Positions 38,368 through 49,401 of a DNA stretch of 64,000 nt are shown here, in pieces; position 1 is the stretch's first letter, and every line of letters starts with the position of its first letter. The notes under the pieces are model-generated. The model was not told the DNA's origin, searched no databases, and saw only the letters and a program-made list of their open reading frames with translations. A program made the translations under genes and the position numbers. Origin of the DNA: Vreelandella sedimenti (GTDB taxonomy: Bacteria; Pseudomonadota; Gammaproteobacteria; Pseudomonadales; Halomonadaceae); assembly GCF_013416325.1 (NCBI RefSeq), contig NZ_JACCGK010000003.1, positions 155,657-219,656 of the forward strand. Direction: 5' to 3'.

Positions 38368-39831
38368 ATGAGCGGTGAAGTTCTCATCAATTTAACGCCA
38401 ATGGAAACCCGCGTCGCGCTGGTTGAAAATGGCGTTTTGCAAGAGGCACTGATCGAGCGTTCCCGTCGGCGTGGTATCGTGGGCAATATCTACAAAGGCA
38501 AAGTAGTGCGTGTGTTGCCTGGTATGCAGGCTGCCTTTGTTGATATTGGCTTAGAGCGGGCGGCATTTATTCATGCCCACGAAGTGATGCCACCCGGCAC
38601 ACCGCTCGATGAGCAGCAGACCATCGGCCAGTTGCTTCATGAAGGCCAGGCGTTGGTGGTGCAGGCCACCAAAGACCCTATTGGAAGTAAAGGTGCGCGT
38701 TTAACCACTCACCTCTCGATCCCTTCCCGCTATTTGGTGTATATGCCCGATTCGCCGCATCACGGCGTTTCGCAACGCATCGAGGATGAGCGTGAACGCG
38801 AGCGTTTAAAAGCCCTGCTGGATAGCAGCGTGGCGGAGCAGACGCTGGAAGTGACGGGTGGCTTTATTGTCCGAACTGCCGCGGAAGGCGTAGGTGACGA
38901 AGAGCTAAAAGGCGATATGCACTTTCTGCTGCGGCTGTGGCGTAAGGTGAGCGAGCGTAAAGTCATCGCGACGCCACAAAGCGTAATTTATGATGATTTG
39001 CCGCTCTTTATGCGCACTCTACGCGACGTAATGCGCGACGATATTGAAAAAGTGCGTATCGATTCGCGGGAAAACTTCGTCAAGCTGGTCGAGTTTGCCG
39101 AAGAGTTTATGCCCGATGCCGTTGAGCGGATTGAGTACTACCCTGGCGAGCGGCCCATCTTCGATCTCTACAGTGTCGAGGATGAGATCCAGAAAGCCTT
39201 GGGGCGCAAGGTGCAGCTGAAATCCGGTGGCTATCTGGTGATTGACCCTACCGAGGCAATGACCACCATTGATGTTAATACCGGCGGCTATGTGGGTCAC
39301 CGCAACCTTGAAGAGACCATTTTCAAAACCAACCTTGAGGCGGCCACGGCGATTGCCCGCCAACTTCGTTTGCGCAACCTGGGCGGTATCATCATTATCG
39401 ACTTTATCGATATGAACGATGTTGAGCATCAGCGGCAAGTGTTGCGAGTATTGGAAAAAGCCTTAGAGCGCGACCACGCTAAAACCAAGTGTACCGGTGT
39501 CACCGAGCTTGGCTTGGTTCAGCTTACCCGCAAGCGCACCCGGGAGAGCCTGGAGCAAACGATGTGTGAAGCATGCCCCACCTGCAGTGGGCGCGGCACA
39601 CTTAAAACGCCTGAGACTGTCTGCTACGAAATTTTCCGTGAGATTCTGCGCGAAGAGCGTGCCTACAGTGCTGAAACTTATATGGTGCTTGCATCGCAGC
39701 CCGTTGTTGACCGCTTACTAGATGAAGAGTCAGCGGCAGTGGCTGACCTGGAGACGTTTATCAATAAAACGATCCGTTTTCAGGTTGAGCAACACTACTC
39801 CCAAGAGCAGTACGATATTGTGCTGATGTAA
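38368..39831 (+). CDS. rng: ribonuclease G
   Basis: Endoribonuclease of the RNase E/G family that processes 16S rRNA 5' ends and some mRNAs. It has an S1 RNA-binding domain (about 35-125, NIYKGKVVRVLPGMQAAFVDIG), the RNase H-like and DNase I-like catalytic parts with IDVNTGGYVG and IIIIDFIDM, and the zinc-link motif CEACPTCSGRG. Length 487 is the RNase G size, without the long RNase E C-terminus. A TAGAAT hexamer at 38303-38308 in the 70-bp gap could belong to a promoter. yhdP starts 2 bp after the stop. Confidence 0.96.
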   Translation: MSGEVLINLTPMETRVALVENGVLQEALIERSRRRGIVGNIYKGKVVRVLPGMQAAFVDIGLERAAFIHAHEVMPPGTPLDEQQTIGQLLHEGQALVVQATKDPIGSKGARLTTHLSIPSRYLVYMPDSPHHGVSQRIEDERERERLKALLDSSVAEQTLEVTGGFIVRTAAEGVGDEELKGDMHFLLRLWRKVSERKVIATPQSVIYDDLPLFMRTLRDVMRDDIEKVRIDSRENFVKLVEFAEEFMPDAVERIEYYPGERPIFDLYSVEDEIQKALGRKVQLKSGGYLVIDPTEAMTTIDVNTGGYVGHRNLEETIFKTNLEAATAIARQLRLRNLGGIIIIDFIDMNDVEHQRQVLRVLEKALERDHAKTKCTGVTELGLVQLTRKRTRESLEQTMCEACPTCSGRGTLKTPETVCYEIFREILREERAYSAETYMVLASQPVVDRLLDEESAAVADLETFINKTIRFQVEQHYSQEQYDIVLM

Positions 39832-39833
39832 CT

Positions 39834-42800
39834 ATGCTGACTCGTTCGCTGGTGCGTTGGAGTTTGCTGATAGCGGCCTGGCTTTTGGGCAGCGCGGCTG
39901 TGCTGCTGTTGCTGCTGCGTGTAGCGATCAGCCAATCCGATGCCCTTACCCCCCACATTGAAGCGTTACTCGAGGCGCGCATTGGCGTGCCGGTGACCAT
40001 CGAGCGCTTATCGCTATCGCTAGCGCGTAGCGATCTACTGCTACGGCTTGACGGGGTGAACGCGGAAACCCCCGATGGCCAAGCACTCTTTTCCCTTGAG
40101 CATGCGGGGCTGCGCTTAGATACCTGGGCGTCGTTTGCCAATCTGGCACCGATTTTTAGTGATGCGCGTATCAGTGGTACACAGTTTCACCTCTATCAAG
40201 GTTCGGGGAGGTCTTTACAGTGGCCTGAGCCTGCGGAGTTACCGCTATTGATGGCGGCAGAACCCGATGTGGATCTGGCCACAATTGATAGCTGGGCGGG
40301 CTTGATTCTACGCCAACGCCTGTGGGTGGATGACACGCGGGTTGTACTGCACGGCAAAGACGACACCGTGCTGCTGCATGCTCAGACACTGCTGCTGACC
40401 GGTGATGAGCGGCGCACAAGGTTAGAGGGCGCCATCAATATTGCCCCATCGTTAGAGCAGGCTCGCGATATAGACCTTCCTGCGGCGGAAATGAAGGTCG
40501 AAATGCAGCCCGGCCGACGAGGTTTTAGCGATTTTTCGGCAGCACTGCAGTTGGATATTCAGCTTGATCAGTTAGTGGTTCTGGCGGATATGTTTCGGCC
40601 TGATCATGCCGCCTATTTAGAGCAAGCCGGGGGCAGTGCGCGGCTATGGGGGCGTTGGACCGCCGGGCGCCTTGAGGAAGCTCGTGTTGCCGTCGACGTT
40701 CCACAGTTGACGCTTCGCCACCAGGTTCAGTACGCGGTGTTAAGAGATATTAAGGCTAATGGCCTGTGGCAGCGCGACGGCGAAGGTGGTGAGGCGTGGC
40801 TAAGCGGCGACGCGGAGAGCGTTGAGTGGGCCCAGCCCCCTGGAGGTAACGTTGGGCCAGCGTTGCCACGCCACTGGCATGCCACCCACCAACCAGGACA
40901 GTGGGAAGTGCGCACCAGCGCCTTTGAGCTTGCCTCGCTGACTGCTTGGCGTGACTACGTATTGCTCCCTGAATCCGTCACCCGGGTATTGCAAACCCTT
41001 GCTCCCCGTGGGCAAGTCGAGGGGTTGCACGTGGGGCAGCAGGATGGCCACTGGGGAGTGGATGCGGCGCTAACCGGCGTGGAGGTCTCACCGTGGCAGC
41101 AGGCACCGGGCGGAGGCCCGCTGGATGCCTGGGTACAGGCGCGGGATTTACGCGGCCGCGTGCTGTTTAGCAGCAACGGTGAAAGCACCCTCTACTTTCC
41201 TGAGTTTTTTGCCGCTCCCATGCAACTGCGACGTGCTGAAGGGGAAGTGGAGTGGGTATACGACGGCCCCAATACCATGGTGAGTGGCAAGCGTCTAAGC
41301 GTCGACTGGGACGGCGCCCAGATAGCGGGCGGCTTTGGTTTGGTGACGGGTAATCAGCGCGGGCATTTTGGTTTAGACCTTACTTTCAGTGACGTGGATG
41401 CTGTTGAGCGTCCGCTGGCCCAGTGGTTGCCGCTCAGTGTCATGGATGACGAGCTTCGCGAATGGCTGCTTAATGATATTGGTGGTTACGTGAGCAAGGG
41501 TTCTCTGCAGCTTAGCCAACCGTTGGGTGAAGGGGCGACCGCCAACGACTTTACTGCAACGCTCGCCCTGGCGGTGACCCAAGGACATTTGCCGATCGCG
41601 CCAGGCTGGCCGCGCCTTGACGACGTCGAGGGGCGCTTAAAATGGCAAAACAGAGTGTTAGAAGCTGAAATTGATAATGCTCAGAGCCATGGCGTCACTG
41701 CTTCAGAGGGTGAGGTAATGATGGAGGATGATACGCTTAACCTTTCGGGGCAGTTAACATCGGATGGGCCAGCGCTGATATCATTTTTACAGGCAATGCC
41801 CGAGATTGATCTTTCCCCACTAAATGATTTGCGCGTAACGGGTGGCGTTAACGGCGACATTGCGTTGTCGTTGCCGTTGGCAAACCCTGAAGCGCTGCAA
41901 CTGGAAATCAATGCTCGGCCAAGCTTTCCGGAAGTGGTGTATCAACCGCTCGATCTAAGTCTTCAATCGGTTGAGGGGGATCTCGCTTGGCTTCAAGACG
42001 GGGAGAGTTCAGGTCTCGTCGGCGAGGCTAGTGGGCAGTTGCTTGGAGGCTCTATCAACGCTGATATTGATACTCAACGCAACAACATACAGCTGCAGGG
42101 GAGTGTCGCCACCAAGGCGCTTTTTGGACTTACAGGGTTGGGTAGTCAAGGGCGTATGCCGCTAGAAGGACCGCTAGAGTGGCAGGGCAGTGTCGCTCTG
42201 ACGCCAACGCCCACCCTACGCTTGGAGAGTCGTTTAGTCGGCCTCACCAGCCACCTTCCCGAGCCCTTTGCAAAATCGCCACAGCAGGTCTGGCCTTGGA
42301 CATTAACCGCCGATATGGACACAAAACGTATCGAAAGCCGCCTAGCCGATATCGCTTCTGCACGACTGCAACAGCTTAACGGCTCGCTTGCCGGGACGCT
42401 AAATTTAGGCAGCCAGGCGGAGCGCCTACCTGGCTGGCCCTCCCAGCCAGGGGTTAGTATCGAAGCTGCCCTACCTCGAGTTGACCCGCTAGCGTGGCAG
42501 CAGGCGATTTCACCGCTAATGGCAGACGGGACACCCGGCACATCGGGTGGGGGCACTCAAATACCGTTGGCGGTCTCGTTAGCCACACCCTGTGTAGTTT
42601 ACCAAAGGGAGTGTTTAGGCAGCCTTAACGCGTCGGGAGGCGTGAACGATGGCCGGATCGATTTGGGGCTAAGTGGTAATCTGGTCACTGGACATTTGCA
42701 GTACGATGCTCAATCACCGCAACCGTTAGATGTGGCCATTGAAGCATTGGCGCTTGATCGCCTGCTGGCGTTAGCCAATGTTGAACACGACAGCGATGCT

Positions 42801-43685
42801 CCGCTGCCAGACTCCTGGATGGAATCGGTCGACACCCAGCGCAAGGGGCCTGTGGCCATTCCCGATTGGCTAGCCGATGTGCCTAATGGACGATTACGTT
42901 TAGCCGAAATTGCTATGGGGCCGCGCCGCTTCGGCCCTTTGACTGCCTACTGGAAAACCGACGGCGAGCGTTTTTCGCTTACCCCCGTTGGCTTAACCCT
43001 TGGCCAGCTCTCTGCGCGAGGCGAGCTATACTGGGAGGGGGACGCTGTTTCCAGTCATACTCGTGCGGACATTACGATTCAGGGTGGCGACATTGGCACC
43101 GCCCTTGAGCGTCTTGACCAACCGGTGGCCATGCGCAGCCGTAGCACCGATGTGGCTGCTTCACTTGACTGGCCGGGGGCGCCCTGGCAGTTGGAGTTAA
43201 GCCGCTCAGATGGCTATATCAGTACCGACATTCGTGATGGCCGCTTTGTCACTCTGGAATCGGCACCTGCGCGCTTAATTGGCTTGCTCAATTTCGATAA
43301 TATTTTACGTCGTCTACGCTTGGATTTTTCCGACGTTACCGGTCGGGGTACCGCGTTTGACCGTGTCAAGGGTACGGCTGATGTAACCGGTGGTTTGCTG
43401 ACGCTGCGCGGGCCATTGCAAATTGATGCCCCGGCCACCACCCTAACGCTTACCGGCAGTGTCGACCTGGTGACGCGTGAACTTGACCAGCGGCTTGGCG
43501 TCACACTACCAGTGACGCAAAGTTTACCGATTGCAGCGATTGCCGTTGGCGCACCCATCGTGGGTGGCGCGCTGTTCCTTGCTGACCAGCTGTTTGGCGA
43601 CGCCTTAGATCGCGCCACGACACTCCATTATCGCGTGCGAGGCCCTTGGACCTCGCCGCAGGTTACTTTAGAAGGCCCCCAATGA
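39834..43685 (+). CDS. yhdP: YhdP family AsmA-like envelope protein
   Basis: Very large envelope protein of 1283 residues with one N-terminal membrane helix (about 8-28, [20 protein letters not shown]) and a long beta-rich periplasmic body. The C-terminal AsmA-like part (about 1090-1270) contains [17 protein letters not shown] and a final hydrophobic [22 protein letters not shown]. coli YhdP (1266) is one of the proteins that carry phospholipids to the outer membrane. The gene order rng-yhdP-tldD is as in E. coli; Pseudomonas has an extra hydrolase gene before tldD that is missing here. tldD overlaps the stop by 4 bp. Confidence 0.92.
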   Translation: MLTRSLVRWSLLIAAWLLGSAAVLLLLLRVAISQSDALTPHIEALLEARIGVPVTIERLSLSLARSDLLLRLDGVNAETPDGQALFSLEHAGLRLDTWASFANLAPIFSDARISGTQFHLYQGSGRSLQWPEPAELPLLMAAEPDVDLATIDSWAGLILRQRLWVDDTRVVLHGKDDTVLLHAQTLLLTGDERRTRLEGAINIAPSLEQARDIDLPAAEMKVEMQPGRRGFSDFSAALQLDIQLDQLVVLADMFRPDHAAYLEQAGGSARLWGRWTAGRLEEARVAVDVPQLTLRHQVQYAVLRDIKANGLWQRDGEGGEAWLSGDAESVEWAQPPGGNVGPALPRHWHATHQPGQWEVRTSAFELASLTAWRDYVLLPESVTRVLQTLAPRGQVEGLHVGQQDGHWGVDAALTGVEVSPWQQAPGGGPLDAWVQARDLRGRVLFSSNGESTLYFPEFFAAPMQLRRAEGEVEWVYDGPNTMVSGKRLSVDWDGAQIAGGFGLVTGNQRGHFGLDLTFSDVDAVERPLAQWLPLSVMDDELREWLLNDIGGYVSKGSLQLSQPLGEGATANDFTATLALAVTQGHLPIAPGWPRLDDVEGRLKWQNRVLEAEIDNAQSHGVTASEGEVMMEDDTLNLSGQLTSDGPALISFLQAMPEIDLSPLNDLRVTGGVNGDIALSLPLANPEALQLEINARPSFPEVVYQPLDLSLQSVEGDLAWLQDGESSGLVGEASGQLLGGSINADIDTQRNNIQLQGSVATKALFGLTGLGSQGRMPLEGPLEWQGSVALTPTPTLRLESRLVGLTSHLPEPFAKSPQQVWPWTLTADMDTKRIESRLADIASARLQQLNGSLAGTLNLGSQAERLPGWPSQPGVSIEAALPRVDPLAWQQAISPLMADGTPGTSGGGTQIPLAVSLATPCVVYQRECLGSLNASGGVNDGRIDLGLSGNLVTGHLQYDAQSPQPLDVAIEALALDRLLALANVEHDSDAPLPDSWMESVDTQRKGPVAIPDWLADVPNGRLRLAEIAMGPRRFGPLTAYWKTDGERFSLTPVGLTLGQLSARGELYWEGDAVSSHTRADITIQGGDIGTALERLDQPVAMRSRSTDVAASLDWPGAPWQLELSRSDGYISTDIRDGRFVTLESAPARLIGLLNFDNILRRLRLDFSDVTGRGTAFDRVKGTADVTGGLLTLRGPLQIDAPATTLTLTGSVDLVTRELDQRLGVTLPVTQSLPIAAIAVGAPIVGGALFLADQLFGDALDRATTLHYRVRGPWTSPQVTLEGPQ

Positions 43686-45133
43686 CCGCATATAAAAGTG
43701 ATGTAGATACGGCCGCCGCCATTCTGTTGACCCCTGGAGGGCTCGATTTAGAGGCTCTGGAAACGGGTTTGGGCTACGCCATGGGCGCGGGCATTGACTA
43801 TGCAGATCTCTATTTCCAGCGTACCTGGCAAGAGGGCTGGGTACTGGAAGATGGAGAGGTAAAAGAGGCCAGCTACAATATCGACGGTGGCGTCGGCGTA
43901 CGCTCACTGGCTGGTGAAAAGACTGGCTTTGCCTACTCCAATCAAATAACGGCCGATGCGCTAATGGACACCGGCCGCACGGCGGCAGGCATCGTCCGCA
44001 GTGGTCAGCGTCTGCCTGGGCAGTTGGTGCGCCCGGTATCCGCCAAGTCGCGCTATGCGGGGATTGACCCCCTGGCCGGGCTAAGCGCGGAAGACAAAGT
44101 TGCCATGCTAAAACAGGCTGACAAAATCGCTCGTGCTGCAGACCCGAGCATCAGTCAAGTGAGTGCTTCTCTTTCAGGTACCTACGAAGTAGTGCTGGTG
44201 CGGGCAAGCGATGGCACCTTGGCGGCGGATATTCGCCCGCTGGTGCGCTTTAACGTCAGCGTTATCGCGGTTAAAAATGGTCGTCGTGAACGCGGCAGTG
44301 CGGGCGGCGGTGGCCGTTACTCCATGGCCAAATTGCGCGATGACCAAGTGGCCGAGCAGTATGCCAAAGAGGCGGTGCGTCAGGCATTGGTCAACCTGGA
44401 AGCCGTCGATGCGCCTGCGGGGCAAATGCCTGTGGTGCTGGCGTCGGGGTGGCCGGGAATTTTGCTTCATGAAGCCGTCGGACACGGTCTGGAAGGAGAC
44501 TTCAATCGTAAGGGCAGTTCCGCCTTTGCTGGCAAGATGGGCGAGCGCGTGGCTGCAAAAGGCGTGACGATTGTCGATGACGCGACACTATCGGATTGCC
44601 GCGGCTCAATGAGCGTGGATGACGAGGGCACGCCGGGCCAATACACGCCGCTTATCGAAGACGGTATTTTGACTGGCTATATGCAGGACAAACTCAATGC
44701 CCGCTTAATGGGTATGGCCCCCACAGGCAATGCGCGACGCGAATCCTTTGCCCACCTGCCGATGCCGCGCATGACGAATACGGTCATGCTTGCGGGCCAA
44801 GATGAGCCCAGCGATATTATCAAAAGCGTTAAGCGCGGTATTTACGCGGTGAGCTTTGGGGGCGGGCAGGTAGATATCACCTCTGGCAAATTTGTGTTCT
44901 CTGCCAGCGAAGCCTACTTGATTGAAGACGGTAAGGTGACGGCGCCGGTGAAAGGCGCCACCTTGATTGGTAACGGGCCTGAAGCGATGCAGCGTGTTTC
45001 CATGATTGGCCATGATATGGCGTTGGATACCGGTATTGGCGTATGCGGTAAAGAGGGGCAGGGCGTGCCGGTGGGGGTGGGACAGCCCACCCTGAAATTG
45101 GATGAGCTGACCGTCGGTGGCACGCAGTCTTGA
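43682..45133 (+). CDS. tldD: metalloprotease TldD
   Basis: Zinc protease subunit that works with TldE/PmbA on unfolded peptides, for example in microcin B17 maturation and CcdA degradation. The HExxxH motif is [16 protein letters not shown] with His263, Glu264 and His268. [31 protein letters not shown] and [12 protein letters not shown] follow. ATG 43682 overlaps the yhdP stop and has GAAGG upstream; length 483 (E. coli 481). Its partner pmbA lies at 45828 beyond the oppositely oriented darP. Confidence 0.96.
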   Translation: MTAYKSDVDTAAAILLTPGGLDLEALETGLGYAMGAGIDYADLYFQRTWQEGWVLEDGEVKEASYNIDGGVGVRSLAGEKTGFAYSNQITADALMDTGRTAAGIVRSGQRLPGQLVRPVSAKSRYAGIDPLAGLSAEDKVAMLKQADKIARAADPSISQVSASLSGTYEVVLVRASDGTLAADIRPLVRFNVSVIAVKNGRRERGSAGGGGRYSMAKLRDDQVAEQYAKEAVRQALVNLEAVDAPAGQMPVVLASGWPGILLHEAVGHGLEGDFNRKGSSAFAGKMGERVAAKGVTIVDDATLSDCRGSMSVDDEGTPGQYTPLIEDGILTGYMQDKLNARLMGMAPTGNARRESFAHLPMPRMTNTVMLAGQDEPSDIIKSVKRGIYAVSFGGGQVDITSGKFVFSASEAYLIEDGKVTAPVKGATLIGNGPEAMQRVSMIGHDMALDTGIGVCGKEGQGVPVGVGQPTLKLDELTVGGTQS

Positions 45134-45145
45134 CAGGCGGTCTTG

Positions 45146-45172
45146 AAAAACGGTCTTAAAGAGGCTGTTTTT
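45146..45172. terminator. possible terminator between tldD and darP
   Basis: AAAAACGGTCTT can pair, with three G-T pairs, to the complementary stretch ending GGCTGTTTTT. The A- and T-runs at either end would serve both convergent genes. It touches the darP stop codon and the stem is weak, so this is tentative. Confidence 0.4.
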
Positions 45173-45704
45173 AAAGTGCGAGGGTTTCGCGCAGGTGTTT
45201 GAAGAGCTTGCGCGAGCTGGTCGGCGGTTTGCCCTGTTCGCGTTCCCGCTGGGCGTTGCGAATCAATTGACGCAGTGTCTGGCGATCAGCGTCGGGGTGC
45301 TCCGCCATAAACAGGTCAACTGCCGCATCGCCCTCGTCAATTAAGCGTTCCCGCCATTTTTCCAGTCGGTGGAACGCGTGGTCGCGCTGCTCCTGCTCCT
45401 GATCGATGGAGTCGAAAACGGCTTGAATGGCGGTGAGATCCTCTTTGCGGATGAGCTTACCGACATACTGCATATGGCGGCGGCGACCTTCATGGGAGCG
45501 AATACGCGAGGTTTCCTCGATAGCGCGTAGCATATCGTCAGAGAGGGGGAAACGGGCGCGTTCCGTCGGTCGCATGGCGATTAAGGTTTCCCCAAGTGCC
45601 TGTAAGGCATGCATTTCGCGTTTGAGTTGCGACTTGCTAGGGCGTTCTTCCTGCTCTTCTACTTCATTAGTACGTGGGACGGTATCGGGACGTTGCTTAC
45701 GCAT
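45171..45704 (-). CDS. darP: ribosome-associated protein DarP (YjgA, DUF615)
   Basis: Binds pre-50S subunits and helps late maturation of the peptidyl-transferase centre. The 177-residue protein shows RPSKSQLKREMHALQALGETLI and RRRHMQYVGKLIRKEDLTAIQ, typical of DUF615, in a highly charged helical chain. I start at ATG 45704 (MRKQRPDTVPR); an open frame continues 41 codons upstream but has no family similarity. It sits between tldD and pmbA on the opposite strand, as in Pseudomonas. Confidence 0.92.
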   Translation of the reverse strand: MRKQRPDTVPRTNEVEEQEERPSKSQLKREMHALQALGETLIAMRPTERARFPLSDDMLRAIEETSRIRSHEGRRRHMQYVGKLIRKEDLTAIQAVFDSIDQEQEQRDHAFHRLEKWRERLIDEGDAAVDLFMAEHPDADRQTLRQLIRNAQREREQGKPPTSSRKLFKHLRETLAL

Positions 45705-45827
45705 AGTGTGACTCACAGACAAGATTCGTGGCGGCATTATACCAGCTGCGAGTACAACATTGATTCGCCGATGACACTCTCTTGAAAGACTTTGGTTGAG
45801 AGACATTCGGTTGAAATAGGAGGCCAT

Positions 45828-47168
45828 ATGGCACAGGCATTTGATGCATCCACGCAGCAGTCGCTATTGACCGCGCGCGCTGAAGAGGCGCTAGCGCTGG
45901 CGAAGCGCTTGGGCGCAGATGCTGCCGAAGTAGGCGCAAGCGTCGATCAGGGTATAGGCGTTAGCGTACGCCTGGGCGAAGTTGAAACGGTTGAGTTATC
46001 CCGTGACCAAGGCATTGCCGTCACGCTATATGTGGGCCAACGTAAAGGCAGCGCTTCATCCACTGATGCCAGCAGTGCCTCGATCCAGGCAGCCGTAGAG
46101 AAAGCGCTGGCGATTGCCCGCTATACTGGCGAAGACCCGGCCGCAGGGTTGGCCGATGCCTCTCTTATGGCCACTGAGTTGCCCGATCTAAAAGTGCACT
46201 ACCCCTGGGCGCTCACAACGGATGAAGCGATTGAGTTAGCGCTTGCCTGCGAGCAGGCGGGGCGAGACGTTGACGGCATCTCACAGTCAGATGGCGTGTC
46301 TCTCTCCAGTGGTGAAGGGGTGCGCGTTTACGCCAATAGCCACGGCTTTTTAGGTACCCAAAAGGGCAGTAGTCACTCTCTTTCTTGCATGCTGATTGCC
46401 CAAGACGCGAGCGGTATGCAACGTGATTATGACTACACCTCTGCCCGCGATCCTAAGGCGCTGCGTGCCCCCGCTGAGGTGGGGCGCGAAGCTGCGGTGC
46501 GTACGCTGCGCAGGCTAGGCGCTAAACGGCCACCAACGGGCACCTTTCCGGTGCTGTTTGACCCGTCGTTGGCCAGTGGCTTGATTGGTCACCTGCTCGG
46601 TGGGTTAGCCGGTGGTGCGCTTTACCGGCAGGCCTCGTTTTTGTGTGACCGGCTCGGTACACCATTGTTTCCCGACTGGTTTAGTCTCGAGGAGCGGCCA
46701 ATGGAGATTGGCGCCACGGCAAGCTCACCGTTTGATGGCGAGGGCGTGCAAACGCGCAATAATCGCTTTATCGATCAGGGACGCATTTCCAGCTATATGC
46801 TCTCTTCTTACAGCGCTCGTCGTCTCGATATGCAAACCACGGGCAATGCCGGTGGGGCACGTAACGTGCGTTTAGCAACGCCACTGCAATCACGCGAAAG
46901 CCTGCTGCAAGAGATGGGGCGGGGTATTTGGGTGACTGAGTTGATGGGCCAAGGTGTCAACGGTGTGACCGGTGACTATTCCCGCGGTGCAGCAGGTTTT
47001 TGGGTCGAAAATGGAAAGGTGCAGTACCCTGTCGAAGAGTTCACCATTGCCGGAAACTTGGAGCGGATGTTTGCTGGCTTAGTAGGTATTGGCGATGACA
47101 CCGATACCCGTGGCAGTGTTCACACGGGTAGCTGGTTGATTGATGCCATGACCGTGGCGGGGGACTAA
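45828..47168 (+). CDS. pmbA: metalloprotease subunit TldE/PmbA
   Basis: Partner of TldD in the heteromeric zinc protease; the TldE subunit lacks the metal motif. Consistent with that, no HExxxH is found in the 446 residues. VGASVDQGIGVSVRLGEVETVELSRDQGIAVTLYVG and LLGGLAGGALYRQASFLCDRLGTPLFPDWFSLEERP fit the family. TAGGAGG precedes ATG 45828. It converges on ptsO with a 17-bp gap. Confidence 0.95.
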   Translation: MAQAFDASTQQSLLTARAEEALALAKRLGADAAEVGASVDQGIGVSVRLGEVETVELSRDQGIAVTLYVGQRKGSASSTDASSASIQAAVEKALAIARYTGEDPAAGLADASLMATELPDLKVHYPWALTTDEAIELALACEQAGRDVDGISQSDGVSLSSGEGVRVYANSHGFLGTQKGSSHSLSCMLIAQDASGMQRDYDYTSARDPKALRAPAEVGREAAVRTLRRLGAKRPPTGTFPVLFDPSLASGLIGHLLGGLAGGALYRQASFLCDRLGTPLFPDWFSLEERPMEIGATASSPFDGEGVQTRNNRFIDQGRISSYMLSSYSARRLDMQTTGNAGGARNVRLATPLQSRESLLQEMGRGIWVTELMGQGVNGVTGDYSRGAAGFWVENGKVQYPVEEFTIAGNLERMFAGLVGIGDDTDTRGSVHTGSWLIDAMTVAGD

Positions 47169-47185
47169 CAAGCACAAGCGGTGGC

Positions 47186-47455
47186 TTACTGATCCTCCTC
47201 AAAACGGGCGTCGAACAGCGCTTGAATGGCTTCAAGAGCCTGTTCGGCGTCATCGCCTTCGGCGGTGATCTTAAGCTCGGTGCCACAAGGTGCGGCAAGC
47301 ATCAGCAGTGACATGATGTTGGCGGCGTCGGCAGCCTGTTGCTGTTTGTAGACACGTATTTTTGCCGTGAACTGTTGGCCGCATTTGACCAGTTTTGTCG
47401 CCGCGCGAGCGTGTAGCCCGCGTTGATTGGTAAGTGTAAGTATGCGTTCTGGCAC
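47186..47455 (-). CDS. ptsO: phosphocarrier protein NPr (nitrogen PTS)
   Basis: HPr-like phosphocarrier that takes phosphate from EI-Ntr and passes it to EIIA-Ntr (PtsN). The 89 residues have the active histidine His15 in GLHARAATKLV. The usual HPr Ser46 region is present as ANIMSLLML. Linkage with rpoN, ptsN and rapZ identifies it as NPr rather than sugar-PTS HPr. The start is GTG 47455 with AAGGA about 9 nt upstream. It is the last gene of the long minus-strand series that begins at kdsD. Confidence 0.94.
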   Translation of the reverse strand: MPERILTLTNQRGLHARAATKLVKCGQQFTAKIRVYKQQQAADAANIMSLLMLAAPCGTELKITAEGDDAEQALEAIQALFDARFEEDQ

Positions 47456-47500
47456 CCTGGTTCCTTTTCGCCGAGTGGTGTCATTAATGGATAGACGCGC

Positions 47501-48433
47501 TTAAGAGGTCTCTCGCCGCTCGTTAGGTGTGGAAGCGCTGACGAGGGGGGCGGCCAACTGTTCGCTTAAGGTGTAGTGCAGGCCCAGCTCGCGGTGGCGA
47601 AGTTGAACTTCACCCATGCTAGGAGCCAATTTTTCCGCTAATTTCTCGGCCATATAGACCGAGCGGTGCTGGCCACCAGTACAGCCTATCGCGATAGTCA
47701 TGTAGCTACGTTGGCTATTCTGGTAAGCGGGTAGCCAACGCTCTAGCCAGGCCAAAATGTCGTCGCTCATGGCATCAACAATCGGATAGCTGCTCAAAAA
47801 GGCCACGATGTCCGCGTCGCGGCCAGTGAACTGGCGCAGCGTGGGGTCCCAGTACGGATTTGGCAGGCAGCGCACATCGAAGACCAGGTCGGCGTCTAAC
47901 GGTACGCCGCGTTTATACCCAAACGATTCCAGCGTTAGCGTTAGCTTGTCGCGCCGCTGATGCGCCACCTGGTCGGTAATGCGACGGCGTAAATCGTGCA
48001 CCGATAATCGTGATGTATCGATCAATAGGTCGGCAAGATCTCGAATATCCTCCAGCGTCGTCTCTTCTTTATTGATCGCCTCTTCCAGCGTCATTTCGCT
48101 ATCGCGGGTCAGCGGATGACGGCGACGCGTTGCTGAGTAACGCTCAAGCAGTATGCGCGCATCGGTGGTCAGGTAAATAACTTGAAAGTCGATTTTACGC
48201 TGGCGCAACTCGTCTAATAAAGAGGGCAGACGCTCCAGAGCACTTGGCAAATTGCGGGCATCGATACTCACCGCTAAATGTGCCCGGTCGCCCTGGTCAC
48301 GTAGTTCATCCACCAACGACCCCAGCAACATAGCGGGGAGGTTATCAATCGCGTAATAGCCAAGGTCTTCCAGCGCTTGCAAGGCGATAGATTTACCTGA
48401 CCCGGAGCGGCCGCTAATGATCACCAGTTGCAT
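47501..48433 (-). CDS. rapZ: RNase adapter protein RapZ
   Basis: ATP/GTP-binding RNA-binding protein; in E. coli it guides RNase E to the small RNA GlmZ and so controls glucosamine-6-phosphate synthase. The P-loop GRSGSGKS (8-15) starts the protein, and the C-terminal domain contains FDVRCLPNPYWDPTLRQFTGRD and IAIGCTGGQHRSVYMAEKLAEKL. ATG 48433 gives 310 residues, about 25 more than E. coli. It lies between ptsN and ptsO; whether a GlmZ target exists here is unknown. Confidence 0.95.
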   Translation of the reverse strand: MQLVIISGRSGSGKSIALQALEDLGYYAIDNLPAMLLGSLVDELRDQGDRAHLAVSIDARNLPSALERLPSLLDELRQRKIDFQVIYLTTDARILLERYSATRRRHPLTRDSEMTLEEAINKEETTLEDIRDLADLLIDTSRLSVHDLRRRITDQVAHQRRDKLTLTLESFGYKRGVPLDADLVFDVRCLPNPYWDPTLRQFTGRDADIVAFLSSYPIVDAMSDDILAWLERWLPAYQNSQRSYMTIAIGCTGGQHRSVYMAEKLAEKLAPSMGEVQLRHRELGLHYTLSEQLAAPLVSASTPNERRETS

Positions 48434-48520
48434 AGAGTCTCTCTTTGCTTTGATCAAGCTGCGTTAAGGGTGGTGAGCGAATAACCTGCTGTGATCTTCC
48501 CTGAACAGGGTTTCAGACCT

Positions 48521-48991
48521 TTAGGCCGCTGATTGCTCGCGTATTTTGGCGGTAATCAGCTCAAGCAGTTCGCGCTGGCTGGCTGCTTTACGCAGTTGCT
48601 GGCGCGTGTCCGCATCATTCATGATGGTCGCTACCTGCCCCAGTAGTGAGAGATGCGTGTCATCTGCCTCTTCGGGTACCAACAGGACAAACACCAGATC
48701 TACCGGGTCGCCGTCGATAGCGTCAAAATCGATCGCTTCAGCCAGTTTTAAAAAACCAGCGATAGGGGCGGTGCAGTGGGGGCTACGCGCATGGGGAATA
48801 GCCACGCCGTTACCAATACCCGTACTACCTAAGCGCTCACGGCCGATTAAACGGCTAAACACTTCTTGGCTGTCCAGGCTGGGAATATTTTGGGCGATAA
48901 AGGTGCTGTAAAACTCCAGCACCCTTTTTTTGCTGCCCCCGGGGACGTCGAACAGAACGCGTTCCGGGGGGAGTATGGTTTCCAACGTCAT
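48521..48991 (-). CDS. ptsN: nitrogen-regulatory EIIA component PtsN
   Basis: EIIA-Ntr, end acceptor of the regulatory nitrogen PTS, which in enterics modulates potassium transport and other targets. The phosphorylated His67 lies in LGSTGIGNGVAIPHARSP. I start at ATG 48991 (MTLETILPPERV), matching Pseudomonas PtsN; a GTG five codons earlier is the alternative. Length 156. It starts 4 bp after the hpf stop, indicating cotranscription. Confidence 0.95.
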   Translation of the reverse strand: MTLETILPPERVLFDVPGGSKKRVLEFYSTFIAQNIPSLDSQEVFSRLIGRERLGSTGIGNGVAIPHARSPHCTAPIAGFLKLAEAIDFDAIDGDPVDLVFVLLVPEEADDTHLSLLGQVATIMNDADTRQQLRKAASQRELLELITAKIREQSAA

Positions 48992-48995
48992 TGAA

Positions 48996-49304
48996 TTAAC
49001 GCACACCGGCGCCTTGGGCGCGAGCTTGTGCTTTTTCCTTGTGTTTAACGAGTTGACGGTCGATTTTGTCCGCTAGCGCGTCGATAGCGGCGTACATATC
49101 ACTGTCTAGGGCTTCCGCATGTAAGTCAGCACCTGCGGCGTGCAGCGTACACGCGGCCTGCTGGCGCTCTTTCTCCACTGATAAGGTGACTTGCACCGTA
49201 GTTATGTTGTCGTAATGGCGCTCTACACGCTCAAGCTTTTCGTTGACATAGTCACGCAAGGCGTCAGTCAGTTCTACGTGATGACCAGTGATATTTACTT
49301 GCAT
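48996..49304 (-). CDS. hpf: ribosome hibernation promoting factor, short form
   Basis: Binds the 30S decoding region in stationary phase and promotes 100S dimers. The 102-residue protein is the short HPF/YfiA type: MQVNITGHHVELTDALRDYVNEKLERVERHYDN and ADLHAEALDSDMYAAIDALADKIDRQLVKHKEK. ATG 49304 is preceded by AAGGAGC. The position between rpoN and ptsN is the classical location of this gene. Confidence 0.95.
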   Translation of the reverse strand: MQVNITGHHVELTDALRDYVNEKLERVERHYDNITTVQVTLSVEKERQQAACTLHAAGADLHAEALDSDMYAAIDALADKIDRQLVKHKEKAQARAQGAGVR

Positions 49305-49401
49305 TGACGTGCTCCTTATCCATCGGACTGTACTTCGATTGTAACCCTTTTTGCCGCGTTGCAAAGCCCTTGTCGAGAGTTTCCCTGAAACGTTAACGCG
49401 G